From Roseicella frigidaeris (GTDB taxonomy: Bacteria; Pseudomonadota; Alphaproteobacteria; Acetobacterales; Acetobacteraceae), in the NCBI RefSeq assembly GCF_003258945.1, contig NZ_QLIX01000005.1, positions 220,338 through 284,337 of the forward strand: DNA of 64,000 bases, read 5' to 3'. Positions 8,700-16,544 of this stretch are shown one piece after another. The notes beneath the pieces were generated by a model. It had not been told where the DNA came from. It saw only the letters and a program-made list of their open reading frames with translations, and did no database searches. Positions within the stretch are counted from its first letter, which is position 1. Each line of letters begins with the position of its first letter. The position numbers and the translations under genes are program-made.

Positions 8700-9134
8700 T
8701 CAATCCGGCCGCGGCGGCTCGCCCAGGCCGGAGGGCGAGGCCTCGGTGCGCTCCTCGGCCGGCACCGCCGCCGCGGGGCTGGCCGCGGCCGGCGCTGGGG
8801 CCGGCGGCGGCGCGCTCGCCGCGGGCGGGACCACCGGGGCCGGCGCGCCGGCCGCGGCCGGCGGCGAGGCCATGCCGGCCAGGCGCGCCTCGAGCGCCGC
8901 GACCCGGGCCTCCAGCGTCTCCGCCGCCTCGCGCGCCCGCCGGGCGAGCTCCATGGCCGCGTCGAGATCCTCCCGCTTCACCAGGTCGAGCCGCTGCACC
9001 ATGGCGTCGACCTGCGCCCGGGCCGCCGCCTCCACCTCGCCCCGCACCCCGGCCAGGGCGGAGAAGGCACCGCCCGCCACCCCGGCCAGGTCGTCCAGAA
9101 GCCCGCCGCGCCGGCGGCCACCCGTCTCGCTCAT
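8700..9134 (-). CDS. ubiK: UbiK-family accessory factor (YqiC/BMFP)
   Basis: 144-aa protein beginning MSETGG. The BMFP/UbiK core is at about residues 12-85: LLDDLAGVAGGAFSALAG, a membrane-contacting amphipathic helix, then RAQVDAMVQRLDLVKREDLDAAMELARRAREAAETLEARVAALEARL, a trimeric coiled coil. The C-terminal half is a Pro/Ala linker ending PPRPD. UbiK helps UbiJ and the soluble Ubi complex in aerobic ubiquinone synthesis. It is divergent from the hldD-lgt operon, a neighbourhood often seen for this gene. Confidence 0.85.
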   Translation of the reverse strand: MSETGGRRRGGLLDDLAGVAGGAFSALAGVRGEVEAAARAQVDAMVQRLDLVKREDLDAAMELARRAREAAETLEARVAALEARLAGMASPPAAAGAPAPVVPPAASAPPPAPAPAAASPAAAVPAEERTEASPSGLGEPPRPD

Positions 9135-9315
9135 CGCTCTCTCCTCATCCATGGGCCCCGTCGGCCCGCCGCCCTTCACAGGTCGCGCACTCGCGCCCTA
9201 TACCCCGCGGCGCGACCCGGCGCCCGACCCAGGGCAGCGCCGGCGGGCCGGGACCAACCCTCCCGGACCGTGCCTCTCAGGTCATGCCTCTCGGGGGCCA
9301 AGCGGGGATCACGCC

Positions 9316-10296
9316 ATGTATCTGGTCACCGGCGGGGCCGGTTTCATCGGCTCCAACCTCGTCGCCGCCCTCGCGGCGCGGGGCGAGGAGGTGATGGTGA
9401 TCGACCGCCTCGGCAGCGGCGACAAGTGGCGCAACCTCGCCAAGCACCGCATCGCCGGCCTGCTGCCGCCGGAGGCGCTGGAGGCGTTCTGGGCCGCGGC
9501 GCCGCCGCTCCGGGCGGTGCTGCACATGGGCGCCATCAGCGCCACCACCGAGACGGATGGCGACCTCGTCGCCGCCACCAACCTCACCCTGCCGCTGCGG
9601 CTCTGGTCGCTCTGCGCCGAGCGGGGGGTGCCGCTGATCTACGCCTCCTCGGCCGCCACCTATGGCGACGGCGCCCTCGGCTTCGAGGACGACGCGGCGC
9701 CGGAGGCCCTGGCCAGGCTGCGGCCGCTCAACCTCTATGGCTGGTCGAAGCTCGCCTTCGACCGGCGGGTCGCCGACCTGCTGGCGCGCGGCGCGCCGCG
9801 CCCGCCGCAATGGGCGGGGCTGCGCTTCTTCAACGTCTATGGCCCGAACGAGGCGCATAAGGGCCGCATGGCCAGCGTGCTGTTCCACAAGTACCAGCAG
9901 GTGATGCGGGGCGAGGCGGCGACGCTGTTCCGCTCCGACCGCCCCGACATCGCCGATGGCCAGCAGATGCGCGACTTCGTGCATGTGGACGACTGCGTCG
10001 CGGTGATGCTCTGGCTGCTCGACAATCCAGCGGTCTCGGGCCTGTTCAATGTCGGCTCCGGCCGGGCGCGCAGCTTCCTCGACCTGGTGCGGGCGATGTT
10101 CGAGGCGCTCGGCCGGGCGCCCGAGATCCGCTTCGTCGACATGCCGGCCGATCTCCGCGGCAAGTACCAGTACTTCACCGAGGCCCCGCTGGAGCGGCTG
10201 CGCGCCGCCGGCTTCAACGCCCAGACCACGCCGCTCGAGGAGGGGGTGCGCCGCACGGTGCAGGATTTCCTCGCGGCCGAGGACCCCTACCGCTGA
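9316..10296 (+). CDS. hldD: ADP-L-glycero-D-manno-heptose 6-epimerase
   Basis: 326-aa extended-SDR enzyme that converts ADP-D-glycero- to ADP-L-glycero-D-manno-heptose for the LPS inner core. N-terminal NADP-binding YLVTGGAGFIGSNLV; HMGAISATTETDGD and the catalytic tyrosine/lysine in NLYGWSK; RFFNVYGPNEAHKGRMASV is the HldD-specific stretch, followed by QMRDFVHVDDCV. The stop overlaps the lgt start as TGATG, so the genes are coupled although functionally unrelated. No other heptose genes are in this window. Confidence 0.93.
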   Translation: MYLVTGGAGFIGSNLVAALAARGEEVMVIDRLGSGDKWRNLAKHRIAGLLPPEALEAFWAAAPPLRAVLHMGAISATTETDGDLVAATNLTLPLRLWSLCAERGVPLIYASSAATYGDGALGFEDDAAPEALARLRPLNLYGWSKLAFDRRVADLLARGAPRPPQWAGLRFFNVYGPNEAHKGRMASVLFHKYQQVMRGEAATLFRSDRPDIADGQQMRDFVHVDDCVAVMLWLLDNPAVSGLFNVGSGRARSFLDLVRAMFEALGRAPEIRFVDMPADLRGKYQYFTEAPLERLRAAGFNAQTTPLEEGVRRTVQDFLAAEDPYR

Positions 10297-11108
10297 TGCT
10301 CCTCGCCCTCCCCTTCCCGGTCATCGACCCGGTGCTGGTGCAGATCGGGCCGCTCGCGATCCGCTGGTACGCCCTCGCCTACATCACCGGCATCGTGCTG
10401 GGCTGGATCCTGGCGCGGCGGCTCTGCGCCCTGGCGCCGGTGGCGGCGACGCGCCAGCAGGTGGACGACTTCGTCACCTGGGCGACGCTCGGCGTCATCC
10501 TCGGCGGCCGGCTCGGCTATGTGCTGTTCTACCGGCTCGACCACTACCTGGCGCATCCGCTGGATATCCTGCAGGTCTGGCAGGGGGGGATGAGCTTCCA
10601 TGGCGGGGCGCTCGGCGTCATCCTGGCGCTGATCCTGTTCTGCCGGCAGCAGCGGCTCGACCTGCTCGCCTTCGCCGACCGGGTGACCGCGGTGGTGCCG
10701 ATCGGCCTGTTCTTCGGGCGGCTGGCGAATTTCGTGAATGGCGAGCTCTGGGGCCGGGTGACGGACATGCCCTGGGGCATGGTCTTCCCGACCGGCGGGC
10801 CGCTGCCGCGGCATCCGAGCCAGCTCTATCAGGCGGGGATGGAGGGGCTGTTGCTCTTCGCCCTCCTGCAATTCCTGGTCTGGCGCCCCGCCATCCGGGC
10901 CCGGCGCGGCTTCACCGCCGGCGCCTTCCTCGCCGGCTACGGCGTGGCCCGCCTCATCGGCGAGCTGTTCCGCCAGCCCGATGCCTTCCTCGGCTTCCTC
11001 TTCGCCGGGGCGACGATGGGCCAGTTGCTCAGCCTGCCGATGATCCTGGCCGGGCTCTGGCTGATGGCGCGGGCGCGGCCGGCGCCCGCGCCGCGGGTGG
11101 CGGCCTGA
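10296..11108 (+). CDS. lgt: Prolipoprotein diacylglyceryl transferase
   Basis: 270-aa inner-membrane enzyme transferring diacylglycerol from phosphatidylglycerol to the lipobox cysteine of prolipoproteins. About seven hydrophobic segments are visible. The catalytic motif GGMSFHGGALG lies at about residues 94-104, and the Lgt signature appears as GRLANFVNGELWGR at about 142-155; the usual Gly before NF is Ala here. IRWYALAYITGIVLGW and HPSQLYQAGMEG are also typical. It shares one base with hldD. Confidence 0.95.
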   Translation: MLLALPFPVIDPVLVQIGPLAIRWYALAYITGIVLGWILARRLCALAPVAATRQQVDDFVTWATLGVILGGRLGYVLFYRLDHYLAHPLDILQVWQGGMSFHGGALGVILALILFCRQQRLDLLAFADRVTAVVPIGLFFGRLANFVNGELWGRVTDMPWGMVFPTGGPLPRHPSQLYQAGMEGLLLFALLQFLVWRPAIRARRGFTAGAFLAGYGVARLIGELFRQPDAFLGFLFAGATMGQLLSLPMILAGLWLMARARPAPAPRVAA

Positions 11109-11164
11109 GCGGCGCCCCCGCCGGGGCCGGGGAGGCAGCGGCCCCGGAGCGGCTGGACCGCTTC

Positions 11165-12148
11165 ATGGCGCGTGCCGTCGCCGCCTATTACGCCACCCGC
11201 GACCCCTTCGGCCGCGGCGGCGACTTCATCACCGCGCCCGAGATCTCGCAGGCCTTCGGCGAGGTGCTCGGCCTCTGGGCGGCCGTCACCTGGCAGCAGA
11301 TGGGAGCGCCCGACCCGGTGCTGCTGGTCGAGCTCGGCCCCGGCCGCGGCACGCTGATGCAGGATGCGCTGCGCGCCGCCGCCATGGTCCCCGGCTTCCG
11401 CGCCGCGCTCAGGCTGCATCTCGTCGAGGCGTCGCCGGCGCTGCGCGAGGCGCAGCGGCAGCGCCTCGGCGCGGCCGTCGCCGCCTGGCACGCCGATGCC
11501 GCCAGCCTGCCCGCCGGCCCGGCGATCCTCCTCGCCAACGAGTTCTTCGACGCCCTGCCGATCCGGCAATTCATCCGCCGCGGCGAGGCCTGGCGGGAGC
11601 GCTACGTGGCCGAGGGCCGTTTCGTCGAACGGCCGGCGGAGGCGGCTTGGCCCGGCCTGCCCGACGCGGCGCCGGAGGGCGCGGTCGCGGAATGGGCGGA
11701 GGCGGGCGAGGCGCTGGCCGCCGCCCTCGCCGCCCGGCTGCGCGACCAGGGCGGCGCGCTGCTCGCCCTCGACTACGGCCCGGCCGAACCGGGCCTCGGC
11801 GACAGCCTGCAGGCCATGACAGGGCACGGCCGGGCCGATCCGCTGGCGCCGCCCGGCACCGTGGACGTGACGGCGCATGTGCCCTTCGCCGCGCTCGCCG
11901 CCGCCGGCAAGCGGGCCGGCGCCGCGGCGCATGGGCCGCTGCCCATGGGCCTGTTCCTGCAACGCCTCGGCCTGGCGCAGCGGGCCGCCATCCTCGCCCG
12001 CGCCGCCGGCGGGCAGCGGGGCGCGGCGGGCCGGATCCTCTCCGGCGCCGAGCGGCTGCTGGCGCCCGAGGGCATGGGACGCTTGTTCAAATCCCTCTGC
12101 CTGTGCCATCCCGGCCTCCCCATCCCACCGGGCTTCGAATCCCCATGA
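11165..12148 (+). CDS. Class I SAM-dependent methyltransferase, NDUFAF7/MidA type
   Basis: Protein of at least 327 aa matching the NDUFAF7/MidA family, methyltransferases that in mitochondria modify an arginine of complex I. Motifs: YYATRDPFGRGGDFITAPEISQAFGEVLGLW, then SAM-binding VELGPGRGTLMQDALRA, LANEFFDALPIRQF, LLALDYG, and DVTAHVPF. The ATG at 11165 follows family residues LDRF in the same frame, so the real N-terminus is probably slightly upstream. There, only a CTG at 11105, overlapping the lgt TGA, is available. The typical hP-x-x-GY segment before YATRDPFG is shortened. Its stop overlaps pgeF as ATGA. Confidence 0.85.
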   Translation: MARAVAAYYATRDPFGRGGDFITAPEISQAFGEVLGLWAAVTWQQMGAPDPVLLVELGPGRGTLMQDALRAAAMVPGFRAALRLHLVEASPALREAQRQRLGAAVAAWHADAASLPAGPAILLANEFFDALPIRQFIRRGEAWRERYVAEGRFVERPAEAAWPGLPDAAPEGAVAEWAEAGEALAAALAARLRDQGGALLALDYGPAEPGLGDSLQAMTGHGRADPLAPPGTVDVTAHVPFAALAAAGKRAGAAAHGPLPMGLFLQRLGLAQRAAILARAAGGQRGAAGRILSGAERLLAPEGMGRLFKSLCLCHPGLPIPPGFESP

Positions 12149-12930
12149 CCGATGCCGAGTATCTGACGACACCCGCCCTCGGCGCGGTGACGGGCCTTCG
12201 CCACGGCTTCTTCACCCGCCGCGGCGGCGTCTCGGAGGGACCCTGGGCGGCGCTGAACTGCTCCCTCTCCGGCCAGGACGACCGCGCCCGGGTGCGGGAG
12301 AACCGCCGCCGCGCCGCCGGCGCCCTCGGGCTGGAGGGCGCGGCGCTGCATGGGCTGACCCAGGTGCATGGCATCGCCGTCGCCGAGGTGGATGCGGCGG
12401 GCTGGCGCGAGGGCGAGGGTCCCGCGGCCGATGCCCTGGTCACCCGGCGCCCCGGCATCGGCCTCGGCATCGTCACCGCCGATTGCGCCCCGGTGCTCTT
12501 CGCCGATCCGGCGGCGGGCGTGATCGGCGCGGCGCATGCCGGCTGGCGCGGCGCCGTCGCCGGGGTGCTGGAGGCAACGCTCGAGGCCATGGAGCGCCTC
12601 GGCGCCGCCCGGGCGCGGGTGGTGGCGGCCGTCGGCCCCTGCATCGGACAGGCGAGCTACGAGGTCGGCCCCGAGCTGCGCGCGGCGGTGCTGGCGCGCG
12701 ACCCGGCGGATGCCCGCTTCCTGGCGCCGGGCCGGCGCGAGGATCGCTGGCAATTCGACCTCCCCGGCTACTGCGCCCATCGCCTCGCCGCGGCCGGCGT
12801 CGCGCTGGCCGAGGCGGCGGGGGTGGATACCCTGGCCGAGGAGGCGCGCTTCTTCAGCCATCGGCGGCGGACGCTGGCCGGCGGCGGGCCGATCGGCCAC
12901 CAGCTCTCCGCCATCGCCCTCGCCCCCTGA
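12145..12930 (+). CDS. pgeF: Purine nucleoside phosphorylase / laccase-domain protein PgeF
   Basis: 261-aa member of the YfiH/PgeF family (multi-copper oxidase-like fold, zinc enzyme), acting on purine nucleosides and reported to edit peptidoglycan precursors. N-terminal LRHGFFTRRGGVSEGPWAALNCS; zinc/active-site segments are QVHG, TADCAPVLFADP, GAAHAGWRGAVAGV and AVGPCIGQASYEVG; the C-terminus has FDLPGYCAHRLAAAGV and FFSHRRR. Coupled to the methyltransferase upstream by ATGA, a common alphaproteobacterial gene order after lgt. Confidence 0.93.
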   Translation: MTDAEYLTTPALGAVTGLRHGFFTRRGGVSEGPWAALNCSLSGQDDRARVRENRRRAAGALGLEGAALHGLTQVHGIAVAEVDAAGWREGEGPAADALVTRRPGIGLGIVTADCAPVLFADPAAGVIGAAHAGWRGAVAGVLEATLEAMERLGAARARVVAAVGPCIGQASYEVGPELRAAVLARDPADARFLAPGRREDRWQFDLPGYCAHRLAAAGVALAEAAGVDTLAEEARFFSHRRRTLAGGGPIGHQLSAIALAP

Positions 12931-12933
12931 CCG

Positions 12934-13002
12934 ATGCCCTATCTGATCCAGTTCATGATGCTGACGCTGCTGACCATGCTGGTGGCCTGTGTCTTCCTCT
13001 AG
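12934..13002 (+). CDS. 22-aa hydrophobic leader-type ORF
   Basis: Three bases after the pgeF stop an ATG opens a 22-codon frame (MPYLIQFMMLTLLTMLVACV then FL) ending in TAG at 13000-13002. It is a single predicted membrane helix with four extra methionines. Its last 14 bases overlap the GTG start of the following lipoprotein in another frame, so it could couple translation from pgeF to that gene, be an independent small membrane protein, or be chance. No Shine-Dalgarno better than CGCC is seen. Confidence 0.4.
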   Translation: MPYLIQFMMLTLLTMLVACVFL

Positions 13003-14041
13003 GGCACGGCGCCCCGCACCGCGGCATCGGCGGCGATGGGGCCTCGGCCTCGCCGCCCTCGCCCTGCCCGCCCTCCTCGCCGCCTGCGGCGATCTGCCGC
13101 AGCCTTTCCGCGGCCGGCCGGGGGCGCAGGCGCAGGTGCTCGCCATCCCGCTCGCCCTGCGCCTCGCCGTGCCGCCGCCGCCGCAGGCGCTGCTGAGCAA
13201 CGAGCAGGCGGGCGCCTTCGCCGAGGCCGTCACCAAGGCCTTGCAGGCGCAGGACGTGCCGGCGGTGGCGACCTCCACCCCCCTGCCGCTCGACTGGCTG
13301 GTCGAGGTGACGGCGGAGAACCAGGGCCGGACGGTGCGGCCGCGCTTCCGGCTGCTCGATGCCGACCGCAAGCCGCAGGCGGCGACGGAGGGCCAGACGG
13401 TGCCGCTGCGGGACTGGGCCAATGCCGATCGCGCGCTCTTCGAGCGCATCGCGCAGGAGACGGCGCCGAAGCTGACCCAGATGCTGCTGCAGATCGAGGC
13501 CGGGCGGAAATCGACCGACCCGCAGAGCCTCACCGCCGGCCCGCCACGCCTCTACATGCTCGGCGTGCAGGGCGCGCCGGGCGACGGCAACGCCACCCTC
13601 GCGGCGCGGATGCGCGAGCAGCTCGGCCATCAGGGCTTCGTCGTCCAGGACACGGCCGAGGGCGCCGGCTACGGGCTGCAGGCGGATGTCGCCGTGGTGC
13701 CGGCCGGGCCGCCGGGGGTGGAGCGGGTGGAGATCCAGTGGATCGTCAGCCGCCGCGACGGCCAGGAGCTCGGCCGGGTGGTGCAGATGAACGAGCTGCC
13801 GGCCGGACGGCTGAACCGGCTCTGGGGCGACATCGCCTATGTGGCGGCGAACGAGGCGGCGGGCGGGGTGAAGACCGTGGTCTCCAACGCCCTGCAGGCC
13901 CCCCCCACCACCAGCGATGCGCCGCCGCTCGCGGCGCCGCCCTCGACGCCGGCCGCCGCGCCGGCCCCGGCCAGGCCCGCCCCGGCCCCGCCGCAGGCCG
14001 CCGATCTCGGCGGCCCGCCCGCGCTGCCGGGCTTCCGGTAG
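12989..14041 (+). CDS. Putative outer-membrane lipoprotein
   Basis: 350-aa protein starting from GTG. An Arg-rich n-region (RARRPAPRHRRRW) is followed by a hydrophobic core and a lipobox LLAAC with Cys at about residue 33. The mature part contains LAIPLALRLAVPPPPQALLS, TPLPLDWLVEVTAENQGRTV, a segment PPRLYMLGVQGAPGDGN, and VERVEIQWIVSRRDGQELG, then a Pro/Ala-rich C-terminal 50 residues. Two similar half-domains of mixed alpha/beta pattern are suggested. No named family was recognised; the product may be a cell-envelope assembly lipoprotein. The lipobox is consistent with its position after lgt-methyltransferase-pgeF, but no pathway link is implied. Confidence 0.7.
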   Translation: MSSSRARRPAPRHRRRWGLGLAALALPALLAACGDLPQPFRGRPGAQAQVLAIPLALRLAVPPPPQALLSNEQAGAFAEAVTKALQAQDVPAVATSTPLPLDWLVEVTAENQGRTVRPRFRLLDADRKPQAATEGQTVPLRDWANADRALFERIAQETAPKLTQMLLQIEAGRKSTDPQSLTAGPPRLYMLGVQGAPGDGNATLAARMREQLGHQGFVVQDTAEGAGYGLQADVAVVPAGPPGVERVEIQWIVSRRDGQELGRVVQMNELPAGRLNRLWGDIAYVAANEAAGGVKTVVSNALQAPPTTSDAPPLAAPPSTPAAAPAPARPAPAPPQAADLGGPPALPGFR

Positions 14042-14087
14042 GACGCAGCGCCCGGCTCATGCCAGGCGCGCGCAGGGTTCACGGTCG

Positions 14088-14131
14088 CGCGGCGCCCATC
14101 CGGGCGCTCGGCCCCGCGGGCCGCGGGTTGG
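14088..14131. repeat. Double-hairpin dispersed element, copy 1 (convergent terminator)
   Basis: GCGCCC-ATCC-GGGCGC followed by GGCCC-CGC-GGGCC, then GCGGGTTGG. It is nearly identical over about 43 bp to 57506-57543 and related (inverted) to 21395-21440. It sits between the lipoprotein gene and the convergent flgD and may act as terminator for both. Confidence 0.75.
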
Positions 14132-14149
14132 TATATCGTGCACGACCCA

Positions 14150-14824
14150 TCATTCGCCCCCGACGCTCCGCACCGCGTCGAAGCCGACGGTGAGGCCGCC
14201 CAGCACCAGCTTCAGGTCGCCGCCGGACTGCCGCTCCGCCGCCGTCGCCCGGGCCAGCACGGTGGCGCTCACCGCCTGCGAGGCGCCGGTCGCGTCGTAG
14301 CCGGCGACGCTATAAGCATAGGCGCCGTCGGCGAGCGTGTTGCCGTTGCCGTCGCGGCCATCCCATTGCCACTCGGTCGCGTTGCTGCCGAGCGTGACAT
14401 CCTGCGTCCGCAGCGTCCGGCCATTGGCATCGGTGACGGTGACGATCGCCCCCGTCGCCGCCCCCGCGGCCGGCAGGCGCAGCCGGCCGACGCCGTCCTG
14501 CAGGGCGAGCTTGTCGCTCTCCACCTCCACCTGCTTGCCCATCAGCGGCGCCGCGGCGGTGAGCTGCGCCGCCTGCTGCAGGGAGATCAGCTTCTCCAGG
14601 TTGCCGTTCATGCTGATCTGCTGCTCGACCGCGGCGAATTGCACGAGCTGGTTGGTCATCTCGCTCGTGTCCATGGCCTTGGTCGGGTCCTGGTTCTTCA
14701 ACTGCGTCGTCAGCAACGTCAGGAAGGTGTCGAAATTCGCCCCGAGGCTGGTGGCGGCGGCGCCGGCCTTGCTGCCGGTGCCGGCCGATTGGCTGCTGCT
14801 GGTGCCGGAGATGGCGCTGGTCAT
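14150..14824 (-). CDS. flgD: Flagellar hook-capping protein FlgD
   Basis: 224-aa protein that caps the growing hook and is lost when the hook is complete. The N-terminal export and assembly region carries DTFLTLLTTQLKNQDPTKAMDTSEMTNQLVQFAAVEQQISMN, the FlgD hallmark. Residues 95-200 form the FLG/Tudor-like region (LMGKQVEVESDKLALQDG, then WDGRDGNGNTLADGAYAY). The C-terminus ends with GLTVGFDAVRSV. It starts 12 bp after the fliK stop, so the two form one leftward operon. Confidence 0.93.
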   Translation of the reverse strand: MTSAISGTSSSQSAGTGSKAGAAATSLGANFDTFLTLLTTQLKNQDPTKAMDTSEMTNQLVQFAAVEQQISMNGNLEKLISLQQAAQLTAAAPLMGKQVEVESDKLALQDGVGRLRLPAAGAATGAIVTVTDANGRTLRTQDVTLGSNATEWQWDGRDGNGNTLADGAYAYSVAGYDATGASQAVSATVLARATAAERQSGGDLKLVLGGLTVGFDAVRSVGGE

Positions 14825-14836
14825 GGCGGGCTCCTG

Positions 14837-16354
14837 TCAGACGGCGATGTCGAGAAGGGTGAGGGAGAGCGGGCGCGGCGCGGCGCCGGCCGCGGGCATG
14901 GGGGCGTCCGGGCCGGCATCCGGCGCCGCCTGGGCCTGGCCGCCGGAGGGGCGCCGCTCCTCGCCGCGCCCGCCGGCGGAGGCATCGCCGCCGGCGAGGT
15001 CGAAGCGCAGGCCGCCCTCGGCGAGGGTGATCCCGGCCTGGCCGAGCGCCCGGTCGAGCTCACGGGCATCCCGTTGCAGCAGGGCAAGGGTCTCCGGCCG
15101 TTCCGCCACGACCTGGATGGCGGCGGCCTCGCTGCCCGCCTCGCGGGCGATGCGGATCTCGACCCGTCCCAGCGCCTCCGGATCGAGGGCGACCGTCAGG
15201 CTCGGCCTCGTCCCCGGCCCGAGGGCCAGCGCCACGGCGACCGGGGCGAGTTGCCGCACGGGCGGCAGGGCCGGGCGCGGCTGGGCGGCCACCGGGGCCG
15301 CGGCCTCGGCCGGCGCGGCCGTCGGCGCCGGCCCGGCCGGGGCGAAGGCCGCGTCCGGGACGGGCTGGGCCGTGGCAGGGCTGGGGGCGGGATGCGAGGG
15401 CGTGCCGGCCGGCCGCTCGCGGGTCTCCACCCCGTCCGACACGGGATGCGGCGGGATCGCCGCCTCGGCCGGCGCGGGCGCGGGCGCCTCCGCCGCCGTG
15501 GGGGCGTCCGCCGCCGCGGCCGGCCGGGGCGCGGCGGCGCGGCCGGCAGCCGGGTCGCCGGCAGGGCCGCGCCCTGGCTGCGGCTTTGCCGCCGGGCCGG
15601 CGCCGGCTGGGATGGGGCTGGCGGCGGCCGGGGCTGGGCCGGCGATGGCCGGGGAAGCAGCCTTGGCCGGGGCGGGCTGCGCCGGCCACGGGAGGAGGGG
15701 CGGCGCGACCGCCGCGGCATCGCCCGGCAAGGCGGCGGCCGGCAGGGAGGCAGCCGGAAGGGAGGGGGCGGCGGGTCCGGCTGGCGCCGGCGCCAGGCTC
15801 GGGCCTGGATCCGGGCCGGCGGCCGGCGCGGCTGCCATCCGCGCCGACGCGGCTGCCGGCGGCCCCATCGACGTGCCCCCTGCGGGCCCCGCCTCGGTCG
15901 GCGTCGTCCCCTCGGGCAAGGGCATGCCCTGCCCCATGGCCACAGCCGGCGGCGGGCGGGCCACCGCCCCCGCCCCTGCCCCCGCCCCCGCCACCGCCCC
16001 CGGCGGCCCGGTGATCGCGGGCCCAGCCCCCGCCACCCCCACCGCCGGATCGCCGCCGGCGGCCGGGACGGCCGGCAAGGCGGGCAGCGCCGATGGCACC
16101 AAGGCCGGCGGGGCGGGCGGGACCGGCAGGCCGGTCGCCAGGGCCGCCTGATCGGCGATGGGATCGGCCGGCGCCCTCGCCTCCCCGGCCTGGCCCGTGT
16201 CCCTCGGCCCGGCCTTGCCGGACGGCGCCGCGCGGGCGAGGGCGCCGGCGAAGCCCTCGGCGGGGGCGGCGCCCGCCGGCCCGGGACCGGGTCGGGCGAT
16301 GGGCGGGTCCTTGCCGGCGGTCGGCGCGGCGGGGCGGGGCGGGGCGGCATCCAT
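14837..16354 (-). CDS. fliK: Flagellar hook-length control protein FliK
   Basis: 505-aa protein, extremely Ala/Pro/Gly-rich over residues 1-330, with a compact C-terminal FliK domain at about 350-450. The motif LTVALDPEALGRVEIRIAR is the conserved LxPxxLGxVxV signature, followed by VVAERPETLALLQRDARELDRALGQAGI. The disordered Pro/Ala region is the presumed molecular ruler. Hook completion makes FliK switch the export gate from hook to filament substrates. Its start at MDAAPPRP is the first good Met after non-coding sequence. A possible sigma-54 site lies only about 12 bases upstream, so the start or the promoter needs revision. Codons there are almost all CC/GC-rich. Confidence 0.85.
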   Translation of the reverse strand: MDAAPPRPAAPTAGKDPPIARPGPGPAGAAPAEGFAGALARAAPSGKAGPRDTGQAGEARAPADPIADQAALATGLPVPPAPPALVPSALPALPAVPAAGGDPAVGVAGAGPAITGPPGAVAGAGAGAGAVARPPPAVAMGQGMPLPEGTTPTEAGPAGGTSMGPPAAASARMAAAPAAGPDPGPSLAPAPAGPAAPSLPAASLPAAALPGDAAAVAPPLLPWPAQPAPAKAASPAIAGPAPAAASPIPAGAGPAAKPQPGRGPAGDPAAGRAAAPRPAAAADAPTAAEAPAPAPAEAAIPPHPVSDGVETRERPAGTPSHPAPSPATAQPVPDAAFAPAGPAPTAAPAEAAAPVAAQPRPALPPVRQLAPVAVALALGPGTRPSLTVALDPEALGRVEIRIAREAGSEAAAIQVVAERPETLALLQRDARELDRALGQAGITLAEGGLRFDLAGGDASAGGRGEERRPSGGQAQAAPDAGPDAPMPAAGAAPRPLSLTLLDIAV

Positions 16355-16365
16355 GCGCCGGCCCC

Positions 16366-16381
16366 GGCAAATGCCGTTCCA
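16366..16381 (-). promoter_or_regulatory. Possible sigma-54 promoter for fliK-flgD
   Basis: On the minus strand TGGAACGGCATTTGCC matches TGGCAC-N5-TTGC with one mismatch and the correct ten-base GG to GC spacing. The predicted transcription start falls almost on the fliK ATG at 16354, which is awkward, so confidence is limited. Confidence 0.4.
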
Positions 16382-16487
16382 GCGCCCCGGCGAGGAAAGG
16401 CGCGCCGGAGGCGGCACCTGCTGCCCCCTGCCCGGCAAGCCCTGCCGCCCGCCCGGCAAGCCCGACCGGTGCGGACACGCAAGGGGC

Positions 16488-16503
16488 TGGCATGGCGGCT
16501 GCA
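16488..16503 (+). promoter_or_regulatory. Sigma-54 promoter of flgE operon
   Basis: TGGCATGGCGGCTGCA fits TGGCAC-N5-TTGCA with two mismatches and the exact GG-N10-GC spacing. The expected start is near 16514, about 30 nt before the flgE ATG. This agrees with RpoN control of hook genes in relatives. Confidence 0.65.
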
Positions 16504-16544
16504 ACCGCCCCGCCGGTCATCGTCCGCTCCCGGAGCCCCCGCCC

